Source: Chitiniphilus purpureus
GTDB lineage: Bacteria > Pseudomonadota > Gammaproteobacteria > Burkholderiales > Chitinibacteraceae
DNA length: 64,000 nucleotides
Direction: 5' to 3'
Assembly (NCBI RefSeq): GCF_025642115.1
Contig: NZ_CP106753.1
Span: 3,845,501-3,909,500, forward strand
Of the stretch, positions 52,279-62,370 are shown one piece after another. Below the pieces are notes generated by a model. It was not told where the DNA came from. It searched no databases and saw only the letters and a program-made list of their open reading frames with translations. The translations under genes were made by a program, and so were the position numbers. How positions within the stretch are numbered: position 1 is the first letter of the stretch; each line of letters begins with the position of its first letter.

Positions 52279-53331
52279 TTGAAGATCGATGCATTGATCC
52301 TGGCGGGCGGCCGTGGACTGCGGATGGGAGGGCAGGACAAAGGCTTGATCCCGCTCTCCGGCCGACCGCTGGTGGCCTGGGCGCTCGACGCGCTGCAGCG
52401 ACAGAGCCTGCCGCTGAACCATATCCTCATCTCGGCCAACCGCCATCTGCCCGACTACGCACGCTTCGGTCACCCGGTGCTGCATGACATCTACGACGGC
52501 TATCCCGGGCCGCTGGCCGGCATCCATACGGCGCTGCTCGCCTCGCCGGCCGAATTCCTGCTGGTGATGCCATGTGACGTGCCGTTCCTGCCGCACGATT
52601 TCGCGGAACGGCTGTACCGCGGCCTGAGCGAGGCCAAGACCCCGGCCGCAGTGGCGCAGAGCGAGAACGGCCGGGTCCACCCTACCCTGTGTCTGCTGCG
52701 CCGCTGCGTGCTGTTGACGCTGATGGAACAGGTGGGCTGCAACAGCCCGCGCCCGATCGACGACTGGATGGCAGCGCTGACGCCGGCCTATGTGGAATTC
52801 AACGACACCGCCTTCGCCAATCTCAACACCCCGGAGCAGTTCGCCGCCTGTGAACAGGAACTGGACCAGCAGTTGCCGCTCGCCACTGTCGCCAGGAACG
52901 AGCCGGCACGCATGATGAACGTGGGTGCGCATCCTGAGACACGGCGCTTGGCCCGCGCCGAGGGGCATCTGCAGATGCGGCCCGATACGCTGGCACTGAT
53001 CGGCAACGGCAGCCACAGCCGCGGCGATGTGCTCGGGATTGCGCGCATCGCTGCCATCATGGCGGCCAAGAAGACCGCCGACCTGATTCCGCTGTCCCAC
53101 CCGGTTCCGCTCACGCATGTGGCGGTGGAGTTCGAGCTCGATCCGATCGCACACCGTGTGCGCTGTGAAGCGAGCGTGGAAACCGTGGGCCGCACCGGGG
53201 TGGCGATGGAGGCGCTCAACGCCGTCAACGGCGCGCTGCTGACGCTGTACGACCTGTGCAAGCAGCTGGACCGCGACATGCAGCTCAACGGGATCAGGCT
53301 GCTGGAACAGCGCTGCATCGAAACCGGCTGA
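52279..53331 (+). CDS. mobA-moaC: fused MobA-MoaC molybdenum cofactor protein
   Basis: A 350-residue fusion. Residues 1-195 are MobA, which adds GMP to molybdopterin: [18 protein letters not shown], then [23 protein letters not shown] and ARFGHPVL. Residues about 205-350 are MoaC, which makes cyclic pyranopterin with Moa[69 protein letters not shown] and [11 protein letters not shown]. The MoaC active-site Asp/Lys (YDLCK) are kept. The usual C-terminal KSGGKSGxF is missing. Start at ATG 52279. A first-step and a last-step enzyme fused is unusual; the gene is intact across the junction. Confidence 0.9.
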   Translation: MKIDALILAGGRGLRMGGQDKGLIPLSGRPLVAWALDALQRQSLPLNHILISANRHLPDYARFGHPVLHDIYDGYPGPLAGIHTALLASPAEFLLVMPCDVPFLPHDFAERLYRGLSEAKTPAAVAQSENGRVHPTLCLLRRCVLLTLMEQVGCNSPRPIDDWMAALTPAYVEFNDTAFANLNTPEQFAACEQELDQQLPLATVARNEPARMMNVGAHPETRRLARAEGHLQMRPDTLALIGNGSHSRGDVLGIARIAAIMAAKKTADLIPLSHPVPLTHVAVEFELDPIAHRVRCEASVETVGRTGVAMEALNAVNGALLTLYDLCKQLDRDMQLNGIRLLEQRCIETG

Positions 53332-53412
53332 CCCCGGGGCAACGCGCACCTGCGGCTGCCGTCGCGGCGCCGACCCCGCTAGAATGGCGGTTTCACCGTG
53401 TGCCGGAACCGC

Positions 53413-54144
53413 ATGGAACCCGTCCGACTTTCCAAACGCATGGCCGAACTCGGGCTGTGCTCGCGCCGCGAGGCCGATGAATACATTGCACGCGGCTGGG
53501 TCACCGTCGATGGCGTGGTCGTCGATGTGCTGGGCAGCAAGGTCTTGCCGGAGCAGAAGATCGAACTGCGCCGGCAGGCGCAACGGGCCCAGTCCCAGCG
53601 TGTCACCGTCCTGCTCAACAAGCCGGTCGGCTATGTCTCGGGCCAGGCCGAGCAAGGCTACCAGCCGGCGGTGGTACTGATCCGTCCGGAGAACCACTGG
53701 GCAGGCGACGCGAGCGGCATCCGCTTCGCGCGCGAACACCTGGGCAACCTGGCGCCGGCCGGCCGGCTGGACATCGATTCGGTGGGGCTGCTGGTGCTGA
53801 CCCAGGATGGCCGGGTGGCCAAGGCACTGATCGGAGAGGAGTCCGGCGTCGAGAAGGAATACCTGGTGCGCGTCAGCGGCCGGCTCGGGCCGGAAGGCCT
53901 TGCGCTGCTCAATCACGGTCTCTCGCTCGATGGCCAGCCCCTCAAGCCGGCCAAGGTGCAATGGCAGAACGCCGACCAGCTGCGCTTTGTGCTGCAGGAA
54001 GGCAAGAAGCGTCAGATCCGCCGGATGTGCGAACTGGTGGGCTTGCGTGTCACCGGGCTCAAGCGGATCCGGATCGGCCGGATCGCATTGGGCGACCTGC
54101 CGCAGGGCAAGTGGCGCTATCTGGGTGCCGACGAGCGTTTCTGA
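53413..54144 (+). CDS. rluF: 23S rRNA pseudouridine synthase, RluF/RluE-like
   Basis: A 243-residue protein with an S4 RNA-binding domain (about 1-60, [20 protein letters not shown] and [13 protein letters not shown]). A pseudouridine synthase domain of the RsuA/RluB/RluF branch follows. The catalytic aspartate is in [18 protein letters not shown], followed by [14 protein letters not shown] beta strand (upstream) and [20 protein letters not shown]. RluF acts at 23S U2604. Start at ATG 53413 chosen over the GTG at 53398 because it begins the S4 domain. The exact target (RluF or RluE) is inferred. Confidence 0.88.
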   Translation: MEPVRLSKRMAELGLCSRREADEYIARGWVTVDGVVVDVLGSKVLPEQKIELRRQAQRAQSQRVTVLLNKPVGYVSGQAEQGYQPAVVLIRPENHWAGDASGIRFAREHLGNLAPAGRLDIDSVGLLVLTQDGRVAKALIGEESGVEKEYLVRVSGRLGPEGLALLNHGLSLDGQPLKPAKVQWQNADQLRFVLQEGKKRQIRRMCELVGLRVTGLKRIRIGRIALGDLPQGKWRYLGADERF

Positions 54145-54326
54145 GGACCGACCATGCACCTGTCGCCCCCTGCATCCTCCCGGGCTGCCGGCCCCCCGCC
54201 CACGCAGCATGCGCCGCAGCTGGGTCCCCCGCCCGCCACCACAGCCCTCGCCTGCCCCGACCGGCAACCGATGCAGGCCTGGGGCATCGCCATGGTGCCC
54301 GGCGGCTGCAGCGCAGCGCACCACTG

Positions 54327-55085
54327 ATGCCGCGCGCCGACCTGCTGCTGGTCGCGCTGGGACTGGCCCCTTCACGCACCGCGGCACAATCCATGATCGC
54401 GGCCGGCCGGGTCACTGCCGACGGCAAAACCGTCGCCAAACCGAGTCAGCCACTCGATCACGGCGCACAGATCGTCATCGCACCGCACGAAGCCGACCGC
54501 TTCGTCTCGCGTGGCGGACTCAAGCTCGCGGGGGCGCTGGCGCATTGCAGGCTCGACCTGCGCGGCTGGCAGGTGCTGGATATCGGGCAATCCACCGGCG
54601 GCTTCACCGACTGCCTGCTGCAGGCCGGCGCGCAGCGTGTGCTCGGGCTGGAGGTGGGGCACGGACAGCTCCATCCTCGACTGGCGGGCGATACACGCGT
54701 CGCAACGCTGGAGGGCGTCAACGCGCGTCACGCCACGCCTGCACTGCTGGCACCGCACCTGGACGGACCGCCGGATGCCGCCGTCGGCGATGTGTCGTTC
54801 ATTTCGCTGACGCTGCTGCTGCCGGCACTGGCGGCACTGCTGCCCGCCGGCGGCACACTGCTGTTCCTGGTCAAGCCGCAGTTCGAGGTCGGGCCGGCTG
54901 CATTGGGCAAGGGCGGCATCGTGCGCGATACGGCGCACTATCCGGCGGTTCAGGCACGCATCTGCACGGCGGCGGCCGCAGCCGGGTTTACGGTACTCGA
55001 CTACTTTGCCAGCCCCATCACCGGCGGCGACGGCAACCGCGAATTCTTCATCTATGCGCGGCGCGGGCAGCCTGCACCTGCCTGA
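54327..55085 (+). CDS. tlyA: TlyA-family RNA methyltransferase / hemolysin-like
   Basis: A 252-residue protein with an N-terminal S4 domain (about 2-60, RADLLLVALGLAPSRTAAQS) and a FtsJ-type methyltransferase domain. The SAM motif is VLDIGQSTGGFTDCLLQAGA, with a later GDVSFISLTLLLPALAAL and LVKPQFEVGPA. TlyA methylates 16S/23S rRNA in mycobacteria; the family was also called hemolysin. Start at ATG 54327. Its C-terminus overlaps the convergent PglL-like gene by 38 bases. Confidence 0.93.
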   Translation: MPRADLLLVALGLAPSRTAAQSMIAAGRVTADGKTVAKPSQPLDHGAQIVIAPHEADRFVSRGGLKLAGALAHCRLDLRGWQVLDIGQSTGGFTDCLLQAGAQRVLGLEVGHGQLHPRLAGDTRVATLEGVNARHATPALLAPHLDGPPDAAVGDVSFISLTLLLPALAALLPAGGTLLFLVKPQFEVGPAALGKGGIVRDTAHYPAVQARICTAAAAAGFTVLDYFASPITGGDGNREFFIYARRGQPAPA

Positions 55086-56823
55086 AGAACCCCTCGGCCG
55101 CCTCGACCTCGGCCAGCAGCGAGCGCACCGCCGGATGGCGCTCGGCATACGGCTGCGGCATTTCGGCAAACCAATCCAGATTGGCCGGATAGGCATACGC
55201 GGCTTGGCGGATCAACCGCCGCGCCGGTTCATGCTCGCCGCGCAGCGCATGCAGCACCGCCGCCTTGCCCAATTGGGCCGGATAGGGCCGCACCTGCACC
55301 AGCGGATCGAGCACGCCCAGCTTCCAGGCGATGTCGTTCTGGTTGACCACCACGTAGTTGGAAAGCGCAAAGCCGGCGTAGAAATCCGCCAGCGGGTGCC
55401 GTCGCAACACTTCCAGCCGGTTCAACCGGTCCAGGTTCTCGCTGGCCGTCTGCGCCGGCTGCATCATCGGATGCAGTTGCCGGTAGGTCTGCAGCCCGAC
55501 CATGGTCAACGCCAGCAACAATGCGCCACCGATCACCGCCAGCCCGCGCGCGGCCATGTCCGGCACCTGCCGGCGTGGGGCATCGTCGTGCGCCACGAAG
55601 ACCAGCAGGATGAACGGCGCCAGAAAATGGAAGTACCACAGCGGGTACTCGACCATGCTGTGCAGCAACGTCACCGCCACCAACGCCGCGCCCAGCCATG
55701 CCCCGCTGTCGTGCCGTCGCCGCCGCAGGCCGGCCGCGGCCCAGCCAAGGCCGCCAAGCACGATGGCCGTACCGAGCACGCCGGTCTCGGCCAGCAGGTT
55801 CATCAGCGAATTGTGGCTGTGGGTGAACAGCTTGCTTTCCATCGCACCGGCAAATGCCGGGGTGCCGTGCAGCGCCACGCTGTAGGCCGGATAGTTGCTC
55901 CAGCCGGCCCCGAACCAGGGATGCAGCGTGAAGGTGATCCAGGCTTTCTGCCATTCCACCAGCCGTCGCGCACCGTTGGCGCTCAACCGCTCCAGCGCGC
56001 TGGGCACCGCGTGCGGCTGGCCGAGCACCAGCGCCAGCAGGTCGTTGATCAACGGGGTCAGCACCTGCGCCGCCAGCACGGCCACGGCGGCCAGCAGCAG
56101 CCAGCGCCCGAAGCGGGCCACCTGCGGCTCGCGCTGGCGCCATAGCATCAGCACCCCCAGACACAACCAGGCCGACGCATACATCAACACCGAACGCGAG
56201 CCGCACCAGGCCAGCGAGATCGCAAGCCAGGGCCCCGCACACCAGAACAGGGCACGCGGGATGCCACGCCTGGCACAAAGCCAGGCCAGCGCGGCCAGCC
56301 CCCAGGCCAAGTAATGCCCGTACATATTGGCCTGCCCGATGTTGCCGAACACCTGTCCGCGCCCAGATTGCAGCTTGCCCAGCACCTGCGGCACCGCCAG
56401 CAGCGAATTGGCCAGCGCGCCAACCAACAATCCCCAGACCAGCGCCTCAAGCAGCGGAGCCCAGCCATAGGCATCACGCGCGCGGGCCAGCGCCAGCACT
56501 GTCAGCGCACCGGCGACCAGATACAGTATCGGGATCAGGCGCAACGCCAGATAGGGGGTGGGCAGCAGCAGTCCCTGCAGCGCGATCAGCGCCGCCAGTC
56601 CCAGCCACGGCCAGATCATCCATGGCAATGGCGCGCGCGGACCGCGCGGCAGCGTCAGCGCGGCAAGCACCAGCAGCGCGCACAGGCCAAAGGCGGTCAG
56701 TTCGGACGGGAACACCGGATTGGGTGCGTACAGGAACGGCACCGCGAACGGCAGGGAGAACAACAGCAGCAACAGCAGTTGGAAGACACGCAACGGCATG
56801 GTCGGTCGCATCGCGGACGGCAA
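55048..56823 (-). CDS. PglL/Wzy-like O-oligosaccharyltransferase or ligase
   Basis: A 591-residue polytopic membrane protein with about eleven to twelve hydrophobic segments. The central periplasmic loop has FGNIGQANMYGHYLAWGLAA and GAGWSNYPAYSVALHG then HSHNSLMNLLAETGVLGT. These are the PglL_A and Wzy_C signatures of O-antigen ligases and protein O-oligosaccharyltransferases. The C-terminal domain (about 440-591) is a tetratricopeptide-like DUF3366 (Wzy_C_2) region. It moves a lipid-linked glycan to a protein or to lipid A; which cannot be decided. It converges with tlyA by 38 bases. The first Met is used; later Mets at 56808 and 56796 are possible. Confidence 0.86.
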   Translation of the reverse strand: MPSAMRPTMPLRVFQLLLLLLFSLPFAVPFLYAPNPVFPSELTAFGLCALLVLAALTLPRGPRAPLPWMIWPWLGLAALIALQGLLLPTPYLALRLIPILYLVAGALTVLALARARDAYGWAPLLEALVWGLLVGALANSLLAVPQVLGKLQSGRGQVFGNIGQANMYGHYLAWGLAALAWLCARRGIPRALFWCAGPWLAISLAWCGSRSVLMYASAWLCLGVLMLWRQREPQVARFGRWLLLAAVAVLAAQVLTPLINDLLALVLGQPHAVPSALERLSANGARRLVEWQKAWITFTLHPWFGAGWSNYPAYSVALHGTPAFAGAMESKLFTHSHNSLMNLLAETGVLGTAIVLGGLGWAAAGLRRRRHDSGAWLGAALVAVTLLHSMVEYPLWYFHFLAPFILLVFVAHDDAPRRQVPDMAARGLAVIGGALLLALTMVGLQTYRQLHPMMQPAQTASENLDRLNRLEVLRRHPLADFYAGFALSNYVVVNQNDIAWKLGVLDPLVQVRPYPAQLGKAAVLHALRGEHEPARRLIRQAAYAYPANLDWFAEMPQPYAERHPAVRSLLAEVEAAEGFFRQVQAARAAHR

Positions 56824-56850
56824 AGCGCGCAGTTTAACGCGCAGCCCGCC

Positions 56851-57588
56851 TCACGGCTGTAACTGCTTGCTGCCGACCGGCCGCACCACCCAGTTGGCGA
56901 TGAGGCAGCCCAGTTCGAACAGCAGCCACAGCGGCATCGCCAGCATGAACTGCGATATCACGTCCGGCGGCGTCACCACCGCGGCGACCACGAAGGCGCC
57001 GACGATCACGTAGGGACGCCATTGACGCAGCTGTGCCACCGACACCATGCCCAGGTGCACCAGCAGCACCACCGCCACCGGCACTTCGAAGGTGAAGCCG
57101 AACGCCAGGAACATGCCCAGCACGAAATCGAGGTATTCGCCCGAGTCGGGCAGCCACTGCATCGAGGCCGGCACGACGCCGGCGACAAAGCGGAACACCT
57201 TGTCGAAGACCAGGAAATAGGCAAAGGCCATGCCGGCAAGGAACAACAGCGTGCTGGAGAGCACCAGCGGCAGCACCAGCCGCTTCTCGTGCGCGTAAAG
57301 ACCGGGGGCGACGAACGCCCAGGTCTGGTAGAGCGTATGCGGCAGGGTCAGCACGAAGGCGGCCATGCCCGCGATCTTCATCTGCAGCAGGAACGGCGAG
57401 GCGATGCCGATCGAGACCAGTTTCTGGCCGGGCAGCACCGCCGCCAATGGCGCCACCAGCACGTCGTAGAGCGTGCCCGAGAAATAGAAGCACCCCATGA
57501 ATGCGAGCAGGAACACCAGCGCAACGCGCACCAGCCGGGTGCGCAACTCCAGGAGATGCACGAACAGCGGATTGAAATCGGCGGACAT
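56851..57588 (-). CDS. tatC: Sec-independent translocase TatC
   Basis: A 245-residue membrane protein with six hydrophobic helices. The N-terminus FNPLFVHLLELRTRLVRVAL is the signal-peptide-binding signature, and FVAPGLYAHEKRLVLPLV lies after helix 2. It exports folded proteins with twin-arginine signals. It is the last gene of the his-tat operon and overlaps tatB by one base. Confidence 0.96.
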   Translation of the reverse strand: MSADFNPLFVHLLELRTRLVRVALVFLLAFMGCFYFSGTLYDVLVAPLAAVLPGQKLVSIGIASPFLLQMKIAGMAAFVLTLPHTLYQTWAFVAPGLYAHEKRLVLPLVLSSTLLFLAGMAFAYFLVFDKVFRFVAGVVPASMQWLPDSGEYLDFVLGMFLAFGFTFEVPVAVVLLVHLGMVSVAQLRQWRPYVIVGAFVVAAVVTPPDVISQFMLAMPLWLLFELGCLIANWVVRPVGSKQLQP

Positions 57589-57998
57589 CAGCGGCGGTCC
57601 CGTTGCACGGCGTCGACCACCGGCGCATCGAAGAGATCGAGCTGGCGCTCATCGTACGGCGGGGCCGGCGGTGGCACCTCGGCCGCTGCAGCGGATGGCA
57701 TGACCGCTGCCGGCGGTGGCTCGGGCGCGATCGTCAACGCCTGTTGCGCCTCGATCAGCGGGGCGTGCAGCTCCCGGCGCAGCGCCTCGCCCTCCTGCCG
57801 CAGTTCGGCCTCCAACGCGGCCAGCTCGCCTTTGGCCAGGTCGCGGTCCAGATCGGCCTTGACGCTGGCGGCAAACCGCTGCGCGCGGCCGACCAGCGCA
57901 CCCACGGTGCGCGCCACCTTGGGCAGGCGCTCGGGGCCCAATACCACCAACGCCACGGCGCCGATGACCAACAGCTCGCCAAAACCGATGTCGAACAC
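57588..57998 (-). CDS. tatB: Sec-independent translocase TatB
   Basis: A 136-residue protein. The N-terminal helix MFDIGFGELLVIGAVALVVL continues into GPERLPKVARTVG, the TatB hinge motif. An amphipathic helix and a Pro/Ala-rich tail follow. It binds the twin-arginine signal together with TatC. The start overlaps nothing upstream; the gap to tatA is 53 bases. The stop overlaps the tatC start by one base. Confidence 0.95.
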   Translation of the reverse strand: MFDIGFGELLVIGAVALVVLGPERLPKVARTVGALVGRAQRFAASVKADLDRDLAKGELAALEAELRQEGEALRRELHAPLIEAQQALTIAPEPPPAAVMPSAAAAEVPPPAPPYDERQLDLFDAPVVDAVQRDRR

Positions 57999-58051
57999 GC
58001 AGAAAAACCCAGGGAGGATGGAAGATGGCGCGCCCGGGCGGGCACGCCGGG

Positions 58052-58267
58052 TCAGCGCTTGTCGCTTTGGGCGGCGTCGATCACGCGGCCCTGCTCCTTG
58101 CCCGATTCGGCGCGCGCTGCCGTCTCGTCCTCACCCTTGACGCCATCCTTGAAACCGCGCACCGCCGATCCCAGATCCTTGCCGATGTTGCCAAGCTTCT
58201 TGGTGCCGAACACCAGGACGATGATGAGCAGCACGACCAGCCAGTGCCAGATACTGAACGAACCCAT
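58052..58267 (-). CDS. tatA: Sec-independent translocase TatA
   Basis: A 71-residue protein: membrane helix [17 protein letters not shown], then the TatA hinge [22 protein letters not shown] and a charged tail. It forms the pore ring with TatBC. The gap to the HIT gene is 21 bases, so it is transcribed with the his genes. Confidence 0.96.
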   Translation of the reverse strand: MGSFSIWHWLVVLLIIVLVFGTKKLGNIGKDLGSAVRGFKDGVKGEDETAARAESGKEQGRVIDAAQSDKR

Positions 58268-58288
58268 GGTATTGCTCCGATTGCGTGT

Positions 58289-58645
58289 TTAGTGGGTAAC
58301 GACTTCGGCGATGCGCGGCGACAATCCCGGGCCGCCGATCACGTGGACATGCAGGTGGAAAACGGTCTGCCCGCCCCCTGCACCGGTATTGACGATGGTG
58401 CGGAAGCCCTCGGCCAGCCCCAGCTCGTGCGCGCAGCGCGCCCCGACCAGCAACAGCTTGCCCAGCAGCGCCTGATGGATGTCGTCGGCCTGCGCGAGCG
58501 AGGTGAGGTGGGTCTTGGGCACCACCAGGAAGTGCACCGGCGCCACCGGATGGATATCGTGGAACACCAGCACATCGTCGTCTTCGAACAGTTTGTTCGA
58601 GGGGATCTCCCCGTTGGCGATCTTGCAGAAAATGCAGTCGGTCAT
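58289..58645 (-). CDS. HIT-family nucleotide hydrolase
   Basis: A 118-residue histidine-triad protein. The zinc-like CIFCKIANGEIPS at the start and the active-site HLHVHVIGG (His-x-His-x-His) at the end are clear. HDIHPVAPVHFLVVPKTHL is the conserved middle. It hydrolyses adenylated or guanylated substrates (Hint class). It starts at ATG 58643-58645, four bases after the hisE stop. A hisE-HIT-tatA arrangement is usual in betaproteobacteria. Confidence 0.94.
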   Translation of the reverse strand: MTDCIFCKIANGEIPSNKLFEDDDVLVFHDIHPVAPVHFLVVPKTHLTSLAQADDIHQALLGKLLLVGARCAHELGLAEGFRTIVNTGAGGGQTVFHLHVHVIGGPGLSPRIAEVVTH

Positions 58646-58649
58646 GTGT

Positions 58650-58976
58650 TCAATCCTGTTTGCGCGAGGCTTTTTCCTCGATGCCAGAGATGCCTTCGCG
58701 GCGCGCCAGTTCGGCCAGCACATCCTCGTGGCTGAGCCCGTTGTGCGCCAGCAGCACCAGCGTATGGAACCACAGGTCGGCGACTTCGCGCACCAGTGCC
58801 AGCTGCTCGCCATCCTTGGCCGCCATCACCACTTCCACCGCTTCTTCCCCGACTTTCTTCAGGATGGCGTCGGTGCCCTTGTGGAACAGCTTGGCCACGT
58901 AGGAGACCGACGGGTCGGCATCGCGCCGCTGCGCAAGGGTGGCGGACAGGCGTTCAAGTATGTCTGCGGAAACCAT
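58650..58976 (-). CDS. hisE: phosphoribosyl-ATP pyrophosphatase
   Basis: A 108-residue all-helical enzyme that removes pyrophosphate from PR-ATP (step 2 of histidine synthesis). The family motif [20 protein letters not shown] gives the metal-binding EExxE (EEAVE). [16 protein letters not shown] follows. Stand-alone, not fused to HisI. I start it at the ATG at 58974-58976 ([10 protein letters not shown]), discarding an upstream extension into the intergenic gap. Gap to hisI is 93 bases. Confidence 0.94.
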   Translation of the reverse strand: MVSADILERLSATLAQRRDADPSVSYVAKLFHKGTDAILKKVGEEAVEVVMAAKDGEQLALVREVADLWFHTLVLLAHNGLSHEDVLAELARREGISGIEEKASRKQD

Positions 58977-59069
58977 GGGAAGTGCCCCGAGCGCAATTAA
59001 AACGCGATTATATTGCCGTTTCGCGTTGGCGCGCCGCCCGGTACTGCATGCGATCGCACCTCGCACGGA

Positions 59070-59459
59070 TCAACGGGGCCGATAGATCTCGTCCGGGTCC
59101 TTGAGCACCGGGTCCGCTGTGCGCCACGCGCCGTCCTGCAGCACCCGGAAGAAGCAGCTTTGCCGGCCGGTATGGCAGGCGATGCCGCCCTGCTGGTCGA
59201 TCAGGTAGATCAGTACGTCGCCATCGCAATCGAGGCGGATCTCGTGCACGGTCTGGAAGTGCCCGCTTTCCTCGCCCTTGTGCCACAGCCGGCCCCGGCT
59301 GCGGGTGTAGTAATGCGCGGTATACTTCTCGGCCGTGAGCGCCACCGCCTCACGGTTGGCGTAGGCGAACATCAGCACCCGGCCGCTGGCGCGGTCCTGC
59401 GCGATCACGGGCACGAGGCCCTTGTCGTCCCACACGATTTCATTGAGCCAATCGCTCAT
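59070..59459 (-). CDS. hisI: phosphoribosyl-AMP cyclohydrolase
   Basis: A 129-residue enzyme opening the ring of PR-AMP (step 3). Zinc ligands lie in [20 protein letters not shown], then [25 protein letters not shown] and [20 protein letters not shown] are the substrate-binding conserved blocks. Normal stand-alone length. It is ten bases downstream of an unexpected secreted-protein gene. Confidence 0.96.
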   Translation of the reverse strand: MSDWLNEIVWDDKGLVPVIAQDRASGRVLMFAYANREAVALTAEKYTAHYYTRSRGRLWHKGEESGHFQTVHEIRLDCDGDVLIYLIDQQGGIACHTGRQSCFFRVLQDGAWRTADPVLKDPDEIYRPR

Positions 59460-59469
59460 CGGTACTCCG

Positions 59470-59817
59470 TCATTTCAGATCCAGCCGTGTCGCCGTGTAG
59501 TCCGGGCTGGGCAGGTAGTGGCTCACCACCTTGGCGCTCTGGCCGGCGGCAAGCTCGGTGACCGCACCGTCCACCCGGCTTGGGGCCACGCGCCGGCCTT
59601 GATCGTCCAGCACGTCCAGCCCGGTCGCACCCGCAAGCTTGATCGGGGCCTTGCCCTGGTTGCGCAGCGTGAGGAACAACGTCAGCTCGTTCCGGGTGCC
59701 GTGGCGCATATTGTCCACGGTCACGTTGAGCTCCGGCGACGGCGTGCTGACTGCGAGGTCGCAGGCCAGCGCAGCGCCGGCGATCAGCATGAGGGCAAGC
59801 GTGGCAAGAAAACGCAT
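59470..59817 (-). CDS. small exported beta-rich protein inside the his operon
   Basis: A 115-residue protein with a signal peptide ([20 protein letters not shown], possible cleavage after the AC). The mature part is short and beta-rich: [31 protein letters not shown] and [20 protein letters not shown]. This suggests an immunoglobulin-like sandwich, perhaps of the BsuPI or DUF4354 type, but no family is certain. It lies between hisF (86-base gap) and hisI (10-base gap). It has no obvious role in histidine synthesis. Confidence 0.78.
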   Translation of the reverse strand: MRFLATLALMLIAGAALACDLAVSTPSPELNVTVDNMRHGTRNELTLFLTLRNQGKAPIKLAGATGLDVLDDQGRRVAPSRVDGAVTELAAGQSAKVVSHYLPSPDYTATRLDLK

Positions 59818-59903
59818 GATGGGGTTCCTGGCAGGGGAAGGGGTACCTTAACGCGCCGCGACGCCATGGCGCAGGCGGCGCTCGATGATCGTCGCCGCCC
59901 TGC

Positions 59904-60671
<768 letters not shown>

Positions 60672-60743
60672 GGCAAGGCTCGGGGCGCAAGGCGCAGGTC
60701 GATGCAAAAGGACCGGGGACGGGCGACACGCCCGCACCCGGTG

Positions 60744-61487
60744 TCAGGCGGCGATCAGCTCGTCGGCCAGCGTCTGGGCCGCCTTGAAGTCGATCGTGCC
60801 CTCGTAGATGGCCCGGCCGGTGATCACGCCCTCGATGCCTTCGGCGGCCACTTCGGCCAGCCGGCGCACATCGTTGAGGTCGGTCAGCCCCCCCGAGGCG
60901 ATCACCGGGATGGTCAGCGCCTGCGCCAGCCGCACGGTGGCCTCGATGTTGACGCCCGAGAGCATGCCGTCACGGCCGATGTCGGTGTAGATCACGCTCT
61001 CGACCCCATAACCCTGGAAGCGCTGTGCGAGATCGATCACGTCGTGATCGGTGATCTTGCTCCAGCCATCGGTGGCCACCTTGCCGTCCTTGGCATCGAG
61101 CCCGACGATGATGTGACCGGGAAACGCATCGCAGGCCTCGTGCAGGAACCCGGGCTGCTTGACCGCCGCGGTACCGATGATCACGTAGTCGATGCCGGCG
61201 TCCAGGTACATCTCGATGGTTTCCAGCGTCCGGATGCCGCCGCCCAGCTGCACCGGCACGTCGCCGTCGACGGCGGCGATGATGCGCTTGACCGCGTCCA
61301 GGTTCTTGGGCTTGCCGGCGAAGGCGCCGTTCAGGTCCACCAGATGCATACGGCGCGCACCCTGGCCAAGCCAGTGGCTCACAAAGCTTGCCGGATCGTC
61401 GGAGAACACCGTGGCGTCGTCCATTTCACCCTGGCGCAGGCGCACGCACTGGCCGTCCTTGAGGTCGATGGCGGGGATGATCAGCAT
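60744..61487 (-). CDS. hisA: phosphoribosylformimino-AICAR ribotide isomerase
   Basis: A 247-residue TIM barrel that isomerises ProFAR to PRFAR (step 4). [20 protein letters not shown] opens the barrel with the catalytic Asp in AIDL, and [14 protein letters not shown] provides the second. [10 protein letters not shown] is the second phosphate loop. It lies 72 bases before hisF; the gap to hisH is 236 bases, so there may be a secondary promoter. Confidence 0.97.
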   Translation of the reverse strand: MLIIPAIDLKDGQCVRLRQGEMDDATVFSDDPASFVSHWLGQGARRMHLVDLNGAFAGKPKNLDAVKRIIAAVDGDVPVQLGGGIRTLETIEMYLDAGIDYVIIGTAAVKQPGFLHEACDAFPGHIIVGLDAKDGKVATDGWSKITDHDVIDLAQRFQGYGVESVIYTDIGRDGMLSGVNIEATVRLAQALTIPVIASGGLTDLNDVRRLAEVAAEGIEGVITGRAIYEGTIDFKAAQTLADELIAA

Positions 61488-61723
61488 GATGAGTCGATAG
61501 AAGAAAGGAAAATGAAAAAGCGGTTTGTCCGTCGCAACCGGATCTGCCCGATCCTGCGCGTCGGACGCGAATACGACACAACATCAGCCGGGCCGTATGC
61601 CATGGCGCGCCGGTGATCAGGCATTGGCAGCCGCGGGGCCATCGTCGTCACACCGGGCATCGGTGCGGCGCCGGATCCCGCACGGGATTGCATGGGCATC
61701 ATGCTTCGAGCAACCCTGGGTTT
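61488..61723. other. 236-base gap between hisH and hisA
   Basis: An unusually wide gap for this operon. No open frame with a credible start is present on either strand and no T-tailed hairpin was seen. It may hold a promoter for hisA and downstream genes, but none is clear. Confidence 0.4.
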
Positions 61724-62368
61724 TCAAGCACGGCCGTCCCAGTTTACGAAATTTTCCAGCAACTTGAGTCCCGCATGCGCGCTCTTTTCCGGGTGACACT
61801 GGATGGCGAAGATGTTGCCGCGCGCCACCGCTGCGGCAAAACGGTAGGGGTAGGCCGCTTCGATCACCGCGATATCCTCGATGGGCGCGAAGTGGTAGCT
61901 GTGCACGAAGTAGAAGCGTTCGCCATCCTCGATGCCGTGCCACAGCGGATGCCCACGCACGACGAACATCCGGTTCCAGCCCATGTGCGGCACCTTGAGC
62001 TTGCGGCCATCGGCATCGACCATCCTGGCGGCGGGAAAGCGCCGCACCTCGCCCTTGAACACGCCCAGACTTTCAGTCGGGCCCTCCTCGCTGCGCTCGA
62101 ACAGCAGCTGGGCGCCGACACAGATGCCGAGAAAGGGCCGCTCGCGCGCCGCCTGCAGCACCTCGGCCTTGAGCCCGGACTCATCCAGATGGCGCATGCA
62201 GTCGGGCATCGCCCCCTGACCGGGAAAGACCACCTTGTCGGCGCCGGCCACCACCGCTGGCGATTGGGTGAGCACCACATCGGCCTGCCCGGCGGCAACC
62301 CGCTGCAACGCCTTGGTCACCGAATGCAGGTTGCCCATGCCGTAATCGACGATCGCAATCCGTTGCAT
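61724..62368 (-). CDS. hisH: imidazole glycerol phosphate synthase glutaminase subunit
   Basis: A 214-residue class I glutamine amidotransferase. IAIVDYGMGNLHSV opens the fold, with the nucleophile cysteine in FLGICVGAQLLFERS and the His-Glu pair in FAIQCHPEKSAHAG. It supplies ammonia to HisF. The nucleophile motif is GICVGAQ where GICLGMQ or GICVGMQ is more common; the cysteine itself is intact. Two bases separate it from the hisB stop. Confidence 0.96.
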   Translation of the reverse strand: MQRIAIVDYGMGNLHSVTKALQRVAAGQADVVLTQSPAVVAGADKVVFPGQGAMPDCMRHLDESGLKAEVLQAARERPFLGICVGAQLLFERSEEGPTESLGVFKGEVRRFPAARMVDADGRKLKVPHMGWNRMFVVRGHPLWHGIEDGERFYFVHSYHFAPIEDIAVIEAAYPYRFAAAVARGNIFAIQCHPEKSAHAGLKLLENFVNWDGRA

Positions 62369-62370
62369 GT

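Noticed and set aside
61481..61702. 73-codon minus-strand gene between hisH and hisA
   Set aside because: It overlaps the hisA start by seven bases, has no ribosome site and no recognised sequence pattern.
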